This document shows, piece by piece, positions 54,369-62,997 of a stretch of 64,000 bases of DNA. The notes under the pieces were generated by a model. The model did no database searches. It was given only the letters and a program-made list of their open reading frames with translations, and had not been told where the DNA came from. The stretch comes from Rubripirellula lacrimiformis (GTDB taxonomy: Bacteria > Planctomycetota > Planctomycetia > Pirellulales > Pirellulaceae): the NCBI RefSeq assembly GCF_007741535.1, contig NZ_CP036525.1:1488001-1552000 (forward strand). Direction: 5' to 3'. Both the position numbers and the translations under genes were made by a program. Within the stretch, counting starts at the first letter, position 1. Every line of letters starts with the position of its first letter.

Positions 54369-54677
54369 CTATTCCTCTTCGTCTCGCGCTGCTTTCTTAG
54401 CTGCACGGCGGGCCAGGTGTTCGGCAGCCAGATCTTCCATCGTTTTGACTTCGTCCGGTTGGGCTTTGTCAAAACGTGCGAAGTACAGTTTTTCGATGTA
54501 CTTGTTCAGCGGCAAGCGACCCGGCATGTTCGGGTCTGGCTTGGCGGGTTGGCGAATCCGTTTGACGTCCATGCCTAGTTCACGTGCCATTTGCACGTGA
54601 GCGTGAGAGAGGCCGAACTTTTTGCGGATCGTGATCCACGGTTTGAATTTGTTCGGGATGCGTTTGGGGTTTGCCAT
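54369..54677 (-). CDS. Conserved-looking small basic protein, unknown
   Basis: 102 aa from ATG 54677, rich in Lys, Arg and Ala. The centre reads FGLSHAHVQMARELGMDVKR, which could be a helix-turn-helix-like pair; the C-terminus is a charged helix (AAEHLARRAAKKAARDEEE). Possibly nucleic-acid binding. I do not recognise the family. It lies 82 bases downstream of ilvD on the same strand and could share its transcript. An earlier in-frame start at 54785 would overlap ilvD. Confidence 0.6.
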   Translation of the reverse strand: MANPKRIPNKFKPWITIRKKFGLSHAHVQMARELGMDVKRIRQPAKPDPNMPGRLPLNKYIEKLYFARFDKAQPDEVKTMEDLAAEHLARRAAKKAARDEEE

Positions 54678-54759
54678 CGGTCGTTTCAAATTTTGCCCGC
54701 CACATCCGGGCGAACATCGTGAAGAAGGATTTACGGACAAACTACCACATCGTCGAATT

Positions 54760-56439
54760 TTATTCGTCCGTAACGCAGCCTTCACTGGCGCTTTTGACGG
54801 TCTTGATGTACCGGTACAGCGTGCCGCGAGTGACCTTCAGCGGTGGTGCTGTCCAGGCGGCTTTGCGTTTGGCCATTTCCGCTTCGTCGACATCCACATC
54901 CAAGCGATTGGTTTCGGCATCGATGGTGCAGATGTCGCCGTCCTGCAGCAGCCCGATCGGGCCACCGACTTGAGCTTCGGGGGTGATGTGGCCGACGATG
55001 AAACCGTGGCTTCCGCCGCTGAATCGTCCATCGGTCAACATCGCCACGTCGCTGCCGAGTCCCGCCCCCATGATTGCGCTGGTGGGCGTCAACATTTCGG
55101 GCATGCCGGGGCCGCCTTGGGGGCCTTCGTATCGGATCACGACCACATCGCCCTTTGCGATTTTCTTTTCTTCCAGGGCATGCAGCATGTCTTCTTCGCT
55201 GTCGAAACAGCGGGCTGGGCCGGTAAAGGTCAGGCCTTCTTTGCCGGTGATCTTGGCAACTGCGCCTTCGGGGGCCAGCGAACCGCGCAGGATGCGGATG
55301 TGCCCGCTTTCCTTGATCGGTTTCTCCACGGGCATGATGATCGTTTGACCTTCTTTCAGGCCGGGCAGGTCGGCGACGTTCTCGGCCAGCGTTTTGCCGG
55401 TCACCGTCATGCACGAACCGTCCATCAATCCCTTTTCCAGCAAGTATTTCATCACGGCGGGGGTGCCGCCGATCGAGTGCAGGTCTTCTTGCACGAACTT
55501 TCCGCTGGGCTTCAGGTCGGCCAGCAACGGAATTCGGTCGCTGACCGATTGGAAGTCATCGATGGTCAACGGGACGTCGACGCTGCGTGCCATCGCGATC
55601 AGGTGCAGCACTGCATTCGTGCTGCCACCCAGGGCCATGACGGTGACCATCGCATTTTCGAAGGCCGCACGGGTCATGATGTCACGCGGCTTGATGTCTT
55701 TCTTTAGCAGTTCCAGCATCGCTTCGCCTGCTCGCCGGCACTCGTCTTTCTTTTCGGGATCGACGGCCGGGATGCTGGCCGAATAGGGCAGCGACATGCC
55801 CATCGCTTCGATCGCGGTTGCCATCGTGTTGGCGGTGTACATGCCGCCACAGGCACCGGCGCCAGGGCAGCTGCGGCGGATGATTTCGGCCCGTTCTTCT
55901 TCGGTGATCGTGCCAGCGACGTATTCGCCGTAGGCTTGAAACGCCGACACGATGTCTAGTTTTTTGGTTCCGCAGAGCCCTGGTTTGATGGTTCCGCCGT
56001 AGACCATGATCGAGGGGCGGTTCAGGCGACCCATCGCGATCAGGCATCCCGGCATGTTCTTGTCGCAACCGGGCAGCGCGATCAGGCCGTCGTACCACTG
56101 GGCGCCCATGATCGTTTCGATCGAATCGGCGATCAGGTCGCGGGATTGCAGGCTGTAGCTCATCCCGTCGGTGCCCATCGAGATTCCGTCAGACACGCCA
56201 ATCGTGTTGAAACGCATGCCCACCATGCCGGAATCGACCACCGACTTTTTGACATCCGCGGCCAGGTCCAACAGGTGCATATTGCACGAATTGCCCTCGT
56301 ACCAAACGCTGGCGATGCCGACCTGCGGCTTATTCATGTCCTCGCTGGTCATCCCGGTGGCGTACAGCATCGCCTGGGACGCACCCTGACTCTTGGGTTG
56401 AGTGATTTTGGCGCTGAATTTGTTGAGCGATTGATTCAT
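54760..56439 (-). CDS. ilvD: Dihydroxy-acid dehydratase
   Basis: 559 aa. Iron-sulfur and active-site Cys motifs: [23 protein letters not shown] and [16 protein letters not shown]; conserved [12 protein letters not shown] and the C-terminal [16 protein letters not shown]. It dehydrates dihydroxy acids to 2-oxo acids in valine, isoleucine and leucine synthesis. ATG 56439 starts the conserved protein; a TTG at 56457 is less likely. The usual length is 555-620 aa, so this is on the short side but complete. Confidence 0.96.
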   Translation of the reverse strand: MNQSLNKFSAKITQPKSQGASQAMLYATGMTSEDMNKPQVGIASVWYEGNSCNMHLLDLAADVKKSVVDSGMVGMRFNTIGVSDGISMGTDGMSYSLQSRDLIADSIETIMGAQWYDGLIALPGCDKNMPGCLIAMGRLNRPSIMVYGGTIKPGLCGTKKLDIVSAFQAYGEYVAGTITEEERAEIIRRSCPGAGACGGMYTANTMATAIEAMGMSLPYSASIPAVDPEKKDECRRAGEAMLELLKKDIKPRDIMTRAAFENAMVTVMALGGSTNAVLHLIAMARSVDVPLTIDDFQSVSDRIPLLADLKPSGKFVQEDLHSIGGTPAVMKYLLEKGLMDGSCMTVTGKTLAENVADLPGLKEGQTIIMPVEKPIKESGHIRILRGSLAPEGAVAKITGKEGLTFTGPARCFDSEEDMLHALEEKKIAKGDVVVIRYEGPQGGPGMPEMLTPTSAIMGAGLGSDVAMLTDGRFSGGSHGFIVGHITPEAQVGGPIGLLQDGDICTIDAETNRLDVDVDEAEMAKRKAAWTAPPLKVTRGTLYRYIKTVKSASEGCVTDE

Positions 56440-56651
56440 CGGGCAAGCGAGGTTCAAGAGGATGCGGAGGTTGGACGGCTAGAATATGATTGCCCTAAGT
56501 TATGGTTGTCCAGGGCGATTCCGGCAAGGAACCGCCCCATCCGATGCATTTCGGATCAGCCAAACGGCCTCGAAACTCGGGGTATTGCTGATTTTTAATC
56601 CCCGGGGCTGTGTTTGATCGCTCCCGCACGAAGACCGATTGAGGCGAAATC

Positions 56652-57365
56652 ATGTTCGGACCAGGATTGTTTCCAATGACCGGAACCCCGCTGAAGAACC
56701 ATCGACCGCTTTTGCCGCTGGTGTTGGTTTTGTGTGCGGCTTTTACCGCCACGGCCGACGACGATTGGCAGTCCCGATCGCTGCCGCTGTTCGACGAGCA
56801 TTCGTTGGCCGGTTGGGAAGGCAACGCCTATTGGTTTCGAATCGAAAACGACGAATCCGGCACGGCGGCCGTCGTGGCTGGACGTTTGGACCAAAAAATT
56901 CCACACAACGAATTCCTGTGCACGACCCAGAACTACGACAACTTTGAACTCCGCTATGAGGTCAAGTTGGTCGGCAAGGGGCAGAACGCAGGCGTCCAGT
57001 TTCGGTCCAAGCGTGTGAAGGGGACCACCGAGGTTTCCGGGTACCAGGCCGACGCCGGCCAGGTGGGCGATCGCCCGGTGTGGGGAGCTCTGTATGACGA
57101 GTCTCGCCGCCGAAAAATGCTTGCCGAAGGAAACGCCGACGAAGTTCGCCAATGGGTCAAACAGGACGATTGGAATCAGCTTCGCGTCGTCTGCCGCGAT
57201 CGACACATCCAGATTTTTCTGAACGGTGAAAAATCAATCGACTACACCGAAACCGATGATTCGATCCCCGGCTACGGTGTGATCGGGTTGCAAATCCACA
57301 GCGGTCCGCCGACCGAAGCCTGGTACCGAAACATTCGCGTTCAACAATTCCAAGTGACGAAATGA
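56652..57365 (+). CDS. Secreted DUF1080 (3-keto-disaccharide hydrolase-like) protein
   Basis: 237 aa. After a signal peptide (RPLLPLVLVLCAAFTATA) comes a DUF1080 jelly-roll domain: SLPLFDEHSLAGWEG, NEFLCTTQNYDNFELRYEVK, NAGVQFRSKRV, WNQLRVVCRDRHIQIFLNG and GVIGLQIHSGPPTEAWYRNI. The family includes glycoside-cleaving enzymes acting on 3-keto sugars and binding modules. GAGG precedes ATG 56652 by 7 bases. The stop overlaps the HAD gene start (ATGA). Confidence 0.9.
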   Translation: MFGPGLFPMTGTPLKNHRPLLPLVLVLCAAFTATADDDWQSRSLPLFDEHSLAGWEGNAYWFRIENDESGTAAVVAGRLDQKIPHNEFLCTTQNYDNFELRYEVKLVGKGQNAGVQFRSKRVKGTTEVSGYQADAGQVGDRPVWGALYDESRRRKMLAEGNADEVRQWVKQDDWNQLRVVCRDRHIQIFLNGEKSIDYTETDDSIPGYGVIGLQIHSGPPTEAWYRNIRVQQFQVTK

Positions 57366-57997
57366 GTGACGACGGCAGGATCCGATTTGTGTACTTCGAC
57401 CTTGGCAATGTTTTACTTTCCTTTGACGAAGCCATCGCGCACGCCAATCTGGCGAAACTGTTTGGTGTTTCCGCTTCGCATGCGAAGACCGCCGTCTACG
57501 ACAGCGGGCTAGAGAATCGTTTCGAACAGGGCGTCTATTCGCCGGGCCAATTCGCCACCGAGGTCTGCTTGGCGATCGGGGCAACCGGGAATCCGCCGAC
57601 GCCCGCCCAGATCTGTGATGCGATCAGCGACATGTTTACGCCGATCGATGGGATGCAGGGCGTGATGGCGGCGGTCAGGGGGTTGGGGTTCGGCGTCGGG
57701 ATTTTGTCGAACACTTGCCACGCACACTGGGATTGGGTCGTTCGTCACGATTACGACGTGGTGCTAAGACGCCCGGACGCGACGATCCTGAGCTACGAAA
57801 TCGAATCGATGAAACCTGACGGGCGTATCTACGAAGCGGCCGAAGCGGCTGCGGCAGTCGATCCGTCGGAAATTCTGTTCATCGATGACAAGCCAGAGAA
57901 CGTCGCCGCGGCAGCCCAACGCGGGTGGCAAGCAAAACAGTGCTTCGGCGGCCGCGAAGCGGTGGGGGTGTTGGGCGAAATGGGCGTTTTGGCTTGA
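57362..57997 (+). CDS. HAD-family hydrolase
   Basis: 211 aa. Motif I FVYFDLGNVLLSF (the second Asp is replaced by Gly, as in a known HAD-IA subset), motif II ILSNTCHAHW, motif III Lys in ESMKPDGRIYEAA, motif IV ILFIDDKPENV. It is similar to the YihX/haloacid dehalogenase-like group, acting on small phosphorylated molecules. The second Asp of DxD is the general acid in phosphatases; its loss suggests altered chemistry or another acid. Overlaps the DUF1080 gene by 4 bases. Confidence 0.88.
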   Translation: MSDDGRIRFVYFDLGNVLLSFDEAIAHANLAKLFGVSASHAKTAVYDSGLENRFEQGVYSPGQFATEVCLAIGATGNPPTPAQICDAISDMFTPIDGMQGVMAAVRGLGFGVGILSNTCHAHWDWVVRHDYDVVLRRPDATILSYEIESMKPDGRIYEAAEAAAAVDPSEILFIDDKPENVAAAAQRGWQAKQCFGGREAVGVLGEMGVLA

Positions 57998-58080
57998 TCG
58001 GCCACGCTATGGGCTTGGGGTGGGGGATGCCGGTATGATGACGGTTGGATCCTCTTCCCCGCTCTATGATTCGCCGATTC

Positions 58081-59682
58081 ATGACTCAGCCGATCGCAAC
58101 TTCGCCCTTCGAAAACGCTTCCGTCACGGCCGCTGACGCTTCGCCCCGGACCGTTGCGGTCATCGACATTGGGGCGACCAGTATTCGCATGGCGATTGCT
58201 GAAATCTACCCCGATGGCCAGTCGCGGACGCTTGAAACATTGGTCCAGTCGGTCGAATTGGGCCACGAAGCCTTCGACAATCGGCGGCTTTCGCGGCGCA
58301 GTATCGAAAAATCCGCCTCAGTGTTGAAACGGTACAAACGAGTGTTGCGCGAGTACGGCGTCACGTCGCCCAAGGACGTGCGAGTGGTCGCAACCACGGC
58401 GGTCCGCGAGGCGTTGAACCGTTTGGCGTTTGCCGACCGGATCTTTGTGGCCACTGGATTCAACGTCGATTCGATCGACGAAGCCGAGGTCAATCGAATC
58501 ACCTACATGGGCGTCATGCCGCATTTGCGCGCCCATCCCGATCTGGCCGACGGCAAATCGATCGTTGTCGAAGTCGGTGGGGGCAACACCGAAATGTTGA
58601 TCGTCCGCGGCGGGAATGTGCTGCACAGTCAATCGTTTCGCTTGGGGTCGCTGCGGCTGCTGAAAACGTTGGAAGGTGTGCGGGCAAGCGCCGTGCGACG
58701 CCGTGCGATGTTGGAAAGCCATATCCGGCGTACTCTTTCGCAGATCACCGACGCGATCAAACGCGACACCGCCATTCACCTGATCGCCCTCGGTGGCGAC
58801 ATGCGTTTTGCAGCGCACCAATTGTTGGACGATTGGGATGGCAATTCGTTGGCAGAGGTCCCGACCGCGCGGTTGGCCAAGCTGACGGAAAAGCTGATGT
58901 CGCTTAGCGAAGACAAAATCGTCAAACGTTATGACGCTAGCTTCATCGAGGCCGAAACGGTGGGACCGGCGCTGTTGGCCTACACCCTGTTGGCCAAGCA
59001 CTTTGACCTTCCGCACGTCTACGTTTGTGATACCAATTTGCGGGATGGTTTGATTCACGACATGGCGGTCGGCGGCAGTTGGACGGCCGACTTTCGAAAT
59101 CAAATCGTGCGTTCGGCGATCTCGTTGGGCCGAAAATTCGACTTCGATGAAACGCATGCTCGAAATGTGGCAGAGCTCTCTCGCAAACTGTTCGACCAAT
59201 TGCAGGACGAACATCAATTGGATAGCCGCCACGAAGTGGTCTTGTTTGTGGCGGCCCTGCTTCACGAAATTGGCATGATGGTCAACGTGCGCAGCAATCA
59301 TAAGCACGCCCTGTACCTCATCCGTTACAGCGAACTGTTTGGGTTGTCGCGCGACGAGTTGTTGCAGGTCGGTTTGGTTGCACGCTATCAGCGTCGTGCC
59401 TATCCCCAGCCGTCGCACGAAGGGTATGGAACGCTGCCCCAACAGGAACGCGTCGTGGTATCCAAATTGGCTGCGATCCTGCGGTTGGCGATCGCGTTGG
59501 ATGACACTCGCAGCGGCCGAGTGCGGGAAATCAACTGTGTGGCCGATGCCAAGCACCTGGTCATCAACGTGCCCGGCTTGGATGATGTTTCGTTGGAACA
59601 GATGGCGATGCGAGAAAATTCAGGAATGTTCCGCGACGTGTTCGGGCTGCCTGTAATCCTTCGTGCTGGAAAATTGGAGTAG
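58081..59682 (+). CDS. Ppx/GppA-type phosphatase with HD domain
   Basis: 533 aa from ATG 58081; other in-frame starts at 58045 and 58066 exist. N-terminal actin-like ATPase-fold: AVIDIGATSIRMAIAE, VVATTAVREALNR, IVVEVGGGNTEMLIVRGG, YVCDTNLRDGLIHD; the C-terminal HD part contains FVAALLHEIGMMVN. This matches exopolyphosphatase/pppGpp phosphohydrolase, linking polyphosphate and stringent-response metabolism. Whether polyP or pppGpp is the substrate cannot be told. Confidence 0.9.
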   Translation: MTQPIATSPFENASVTAADASPRTVAVIDIGATSIRMAIAEIYPDGQSRTLETLVQSVELGHEAFDNRRLSRRSIEKSASVLKRYKRVLREYGVTSPKDVRVVATTAVREALNRLAFADRIFVATGFNVDSIDEAEVNRITYMGVMPHLRAHPDLADGKSIVVEVGGGNTEMLIVRGGNVLHSQSFRLGSLRLLKTLEGVRASAVRRRAMLESHIRRTLSQITDAIKRDTAIHLIALGGDMRFAAHQLLDDWDGNSLAEVPTARLAKLTEKLMSLSEDKIVKRYDASFIEAETVGPALLAYTLLAKHFDLPHVYVCDTNLRDGLIHDMAVGGSWTADFRNQIVRSAISLGRKFDFDETHARNVAELSRKLFDQLQDEHQLDSRHEVVLFVAALLHEIGMMVNVRSNHKHALYLIRYSELFGLSRDELLQVGLVARYQRRAYPQPSHEGYGTLPQQERVVVSKLAAILRLAIALDDTRSGRVREINCVADAKHLVINVPGLDDVSLEQMAMRENSGMFRDVFGLPVILRAGKLE

Positions 59683-59688
59683 GCGACG

Positions 59689-61008
59689 ATGTCGACATTC
59701 TTCATTCACCCGTCTGTTGTGACCGCTGGCAATGTTTCGCTCTGCGAACCCTGTCGGTTGGTCGCCTTGTGTTTATTCAAAGGACTTCTTTTGACTTGGT
59801 TGATCTTGCCGGGTGATGCGGCCGCAGCGGACCCCTACGCGGCGGCGCGAGACCGATTGGTGCGCGAGCGAGTCGCAAGCGCCGGGGTGACCGATGCCCG
59901 GGTTCTGGATTCGATTCGAACCACTCCGCGTCACGAATTCGTGCCCGTCAGCCAGCGGGAGAGAGCCTATTTCGATATGGCCTTGCCGATCGGCAGTTCG
60001 CAAACCATCAGCAGTCCGTTCATCGTGGCATCGATGACCGAAGCCCTGGATCCGCAGGCGACCGACAAGGTGCTGGAAATCGGTACCGGCAGTGGCTACC
60101 AGGCTGCCGTGCTAAGCCCCTTGGTGGAACACGTCTATTCAATCGAAATTGTGCAGGAACTCGGGGAACAAGCAAAACAAACGCTGACGCGGTTGGGATA
60201 CCCGAACGTCTCGACGCGTATCGGTGACGGATTTTTGGGTTGGCCCGATGCGGCACCGTTCGACAAAATCATCGTCACCTGTAGCCCCGAATCGGTGCCC
60301 CAACCGTTGGTGGACCAGCTTCGCGAAGGTGGGCAGATGATCATCCCGGTGGGCGAGCGGTATCAACAAACGCTGTACCGGATGACGAAACAGGACGGCA
60401 AATTGGTGCGGCAGCCGCTGCGCCCCACGCTGTTCGTGCCGATGACCGGCGAAGCCGAAGACGAACGACAACTGAAACCCGATCCGGCAAACCCAACGGT
60501 CATCAATGGCGACTTTCAGCAAGCCGCCCAAGGGGACCAGAAGGACCTGGTCGACTACGTGCCCGGTTGGTACTACGGTCGACAGGTCCAACGAGTGTCC
60601 GAGAATGGGGCGGATGGCACAGAAGAGAATTCGGCAGCCGGGGACCAGGCGTTTGCTCGGTTCACCAACCAAACTCCCGGGTTAAGTTCGCACCTGTTGC
60701 AGGGGATCGCGATCAGCGGGTTGGATGTGTCGATGATCCGATTGGCGGGCAAGTGTCGCACGTCGGATGTGCAAAAGGGACCGACTTCCGAGGCCATGCC
60801 GATGGTGGCGATCACCTTCTATGACAAACTAAGGCAGGATCTAGGCACGTTTTGGATCGGGCCTTTCCGAGGTTCGCGGCCTTGGCGATCCAGCAGTCGC
60901 TTGGTCCGTGTTCCACCGCAAACCAAAGAAGCCATCCTGCGGGTGGGGTTGTTCGGCGCCACCGGTACGGCAGATTTTGACGAAGTATCGATCCAAAAAG
61001 TGGATTGA
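59689..61008 (+). CDS. Secreted isoaspartyl-methyltransferase-like protein with C-terminal domain
   Basis: 439 aa. A long N-terminus contains a hydrophobic segment (RLVALCLFKGLLLTWLILP) and a likely cleavage region near PGDAAAADP. Residues about 50-250 are PCMT: MALPIGSSQTISSPFIVASM, SAM-binding VLEIGTGSGYQAAVLS, and GQMIIPVGERYQQTLYRM. The C-terminal 170 residues form a beta-rich domain (FQQAAQGDQKDLVDYVPGWY ... ILRVGLFGATGTADFDEVSI) like a carbohydrate-binding jelly roll. PCMT repairs isoaspartyl residues; an exported form is unexpected because SAM is cytoplasmic. It follows the phosphatase gene by 6 bases. Confidence 0.8.
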   Translation: MSTFFIHPSVVTAGNVSLCEPCRLVALCLFKGLLLTWLILPGDAAAADPYAAARDRLVRERVASAGVTDARVLDSIRTTPRHEFVPVSQRERAYFDMALPIGSSQTISSPFIVASMTEALDPQATDKVLEIGTGSGYQAAVLSPLVEHVYSIEIVQELGEQAKQTLTRLGYPNVSTRIGDGFLGWPDAAPFDKIIVTCSPESVPQPLVDQLREGGQMIIPVGERYQQTLYRMTKQDGKLVRQPLRPTLFVPMTGEAEDERQLKPDPANPTVINGDFQQAAQGDQKDLVDYVPGWYYGRQVQRVSENGADGTEENSAAGDQAFARFTNQTPGLSSHLLQGIAISGLDVSMIRLAGKCRTSDVQKGPTSEAMPMVAITFYDKLRQDLGTFWIGPFRGSRPWRSSSRLVRVPPQTKEAILRVGLFGATGTADFDEVSIQKVD

Positions 61009-61013
61009 TAACG

Positions 61014-61053
61014 GCGGGGGCTGACCCCGCATTGGCAGGGGCTTAGCCCTTGC
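61014..61053. repeat. Two adjacent GC-rich hairpins after the methyltransferase gene
   Basis: GCGGGG-GCTGA-CCCCGC (with one extra G; 61014-61030) and GCAGGGG-CTTAG-CCCTTGC (61035-61053). They are 6 bases after the stop, look REP-like, and may end transcription although no T-run follows. Confidence 0.55.
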
Positions 61054-61221
61054 GGACTTCCTATCTCCCCAGGGCTGCCTGGACGGCAAAATTTACCAGG
61101 GCTGCTTGTTTGCGCCATTGGGGTCTGTATCCTTTGGTTACAGCCGGCTCGATCGAAGGGGGGGACGGCAGAGTGTCGGTGATCGCCCCTTGGAGCAAAC
61201 CGTAGGAGAATTTGTACAACC

Positions 61222-62619
61222 ATGAAGTTTTCGCATTTCTTGGCAGTCGCGGTTACCACGACAGCCCTGGTAGGGATGCCCACGGCGCAAGCCGGTGGGT
61301 CTTGGGGAGGTTCTTCGGGAGGCGGTTACGCTTCATCCGGAGGCGCTTCCGCAAGTTCGGGCGGCTCAGCTAGTTCAGGCGGATACGCCAGTTCAGGTGG
61401 CGCACGCACCGGATTTTTCGCACGGCTAAAAGCCCGTCACGCATCGATGGCATCCCATGGTGGATCCTCGGGCGGTTCGGCATCTTCCGGCGGTTCGGCC
61501 TCTTCGGGCGGACGCACCGTTGCCTACGCATCGTCGTATTCCAGCAGCAGTGGTGGATCGTCCGGTGGCATCAGCGCCGGATCATCCGGTGGCAGTAGCG
61601 GCGGATCACACGTGGGTCCTCTGCGCCGATTGATGGCCAAAATTCACGCTCGCAAAGCAGCGCGTCACAGCGCCAGCAGCGGCGGGTCCTCGGGCGGCGT
61701 CAGCTACGTCGGTTACTCGTCGAACTCGTCCGGCGGATCAGCTTCCTCGGGTGGTTCAGCATCATCCGGCGGCAGCAGTGGTGGGTACGCGTCTTATGGC
61801 GGATACGCACAACCGGTCGTCAACTCTGTCTCGCTGGATTCTGGCTACGGATACGAATCACCTGTGATCGAATCGGCCTACCAGTCGTATTCGCCCGTCG
61901 GTGAAACGATCATCGGCGAAACCATCATTGGTGAACGGGTCATCGAAAGCGGATCGTCCGACGATGACGCGACCAGCCAACCGGCACCACAAGCCGACGA
62001 GGCTCCTAACAGCGAATCCACCGACACCGACAGCGATTCGGCGCGTTACGAATCAGCCAAGCCTGCCGTCGATTCAGACGCAGCCCTGCTGACCGTCTCG
62101 GTTCCTGAAAGTGCGATTGTCACGGTCAATGGACACGCGACCACCAGCGACGGAAACGTTCGCCAGTTCATGTCACGTGGACTCAAGGAAGGCTTCGTTT
62201 ACACCTACGTCGTCGACGTGAAGTACGAAGTCGATGGATCCGAAAAGTCGGAATCGAAGTCGGTTCAATTGCGTCCCGGCGACATCGAAACCGTCGAGTT
62301 CGAAACGCCTGAAACGGCTGCCGTCGCAACGGAAGATCTGGCCGGTACCGAACAAGAAGTCATCACGACCGTGAAGCTTTACGTTCCTGCCGACGCCGAA
62401 GTTTCGCTGGCCGGTAACCCAACCGATGGCGAAGGCGACGTGCGAACTTTCCGCACCAAGCAACTGAAGCCTGGACAGCAGTGGTCGGACTACACCGTCG
62501 TTGTGACATCCGTCGTTGATGGCCAAAAGGTCAGCAAAGAACGAACGGTCAATGTCCACGCCGGTTCGGTGACGGAACTGCGGTTCGATTTCAACGGTGG
62601 CGAACTGGTCAGCCGTTAA
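61222..62619 (+). CDS. Secreted Ser/Gly-rich protein with two TIGR03000-type domains
   Basis: 465 aa. A signal peptide (FLAVAVTTTALVGMPTAQA) leads to about 200 residues of Ser-Gly repeats (SSGGSASSGG type), an acidic linker, then two homologous beta domains: LTVSVPESAIVTVNGHATTS ... GDIETVEFE and VKLYVPADAEVSLAGNPT ... GSVTELRFDF, of the planctomycete TIGR03000 type. Probably surface or matrix-associated. AGGAG lies 13 bases before ATG 61222. A terminator follows. Confidence 0.85.
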   Translation: MKFSHFLAVAVTTTALVGMPTAQAGGSWGGSSGGGYASSGGASASSGGSASSGGYASSGGARTGFFARLKARHASMASHGGSSGGSASSGGSASSGGRTVAYASSYSSSSGGSSGGISAGSSGGSSGGSHVGPLRRLMAKIHARKAARHSASSGGSSGGVSYVGYSSNSSGGSASSGGSASSGGSSGGYASYGGYAQPVVNSVSLDSGYGYESPVIESAYQSYSPVGETIIGETIIGERVIESGSSDDDATSQPAPQADEAPNSESTDTDSDSARYESAKPAVDSDAALLTVSVPESAIVTVNGHATTSDGNVRQFMSRGLKEGFVYTYVVDVKYEVDGSEKSESKSVQLRPGDIETVEFETPETAAVATEDLAGTEQEVITTVKLYVPADAEVSLAGNPTDGEGDVRTFRTKQLKPGQQWSDYTVVVTSVVDGQKVSKERTVNVHAGSVTELRFDFNGGELVSR

Positions 62620-62997
62620 TTCGGCTGGCGGGCAACCGTTCGAAGTTCTCAATCAAGCCGCGTCCCTCGATATCACGGGGGCCGCGGTTTTTTCATGGCC
62701 GCCCATCGATGGCCAAAACGATGACTTCGATCATTGCCCTGGGGCGCACCACACCGCCCTGCCCTGCACCGCTGACTGCCCCGCCCGGTCCCATTTGGAA
62801 CCATCCTGGCAAACTGGCCGCCGTCGACCACTGGCTGTACAACCCAGCGCTTCGAGTTAACGTGGGGGGGGGGGGCGGTTGGACGCTCCGTGAAAGCTTT
62901 CGGACCGTTGGCACACTGGTTTTAGGATCCACTGGTTTCTTGCTCCGCTGTTCCCGTGTTCCGCTCGTATCGTGATCCTCGCAAACATTGTGGCTCT
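62620..62997. other. Intergenic region with terminator and G12 tract
   Basis: 378 bases. It holds the terminator at 62655-62693 and a run of twelve G at 62864-62875. The remainder shows no reliable promoter or RNA gene. Confidence 0.5.
62655..62693 (+). terminator. Intrinsic terminator after Ser/Gly-rich gene
   Basis: AAGCCGCG (62655-62662) pairs with CGCGGTT (62683-62689, one bulge), with CCC/GGG inside, followed by TTTTTT. It is 36 bases after the stop. Confidence 0.75.

Noticed and set aside
58318-59556. Long minus-strand frame opposite the Ppx/GppA gene
   Set aside because: Antisense shadow of a gene with firm family motifs.
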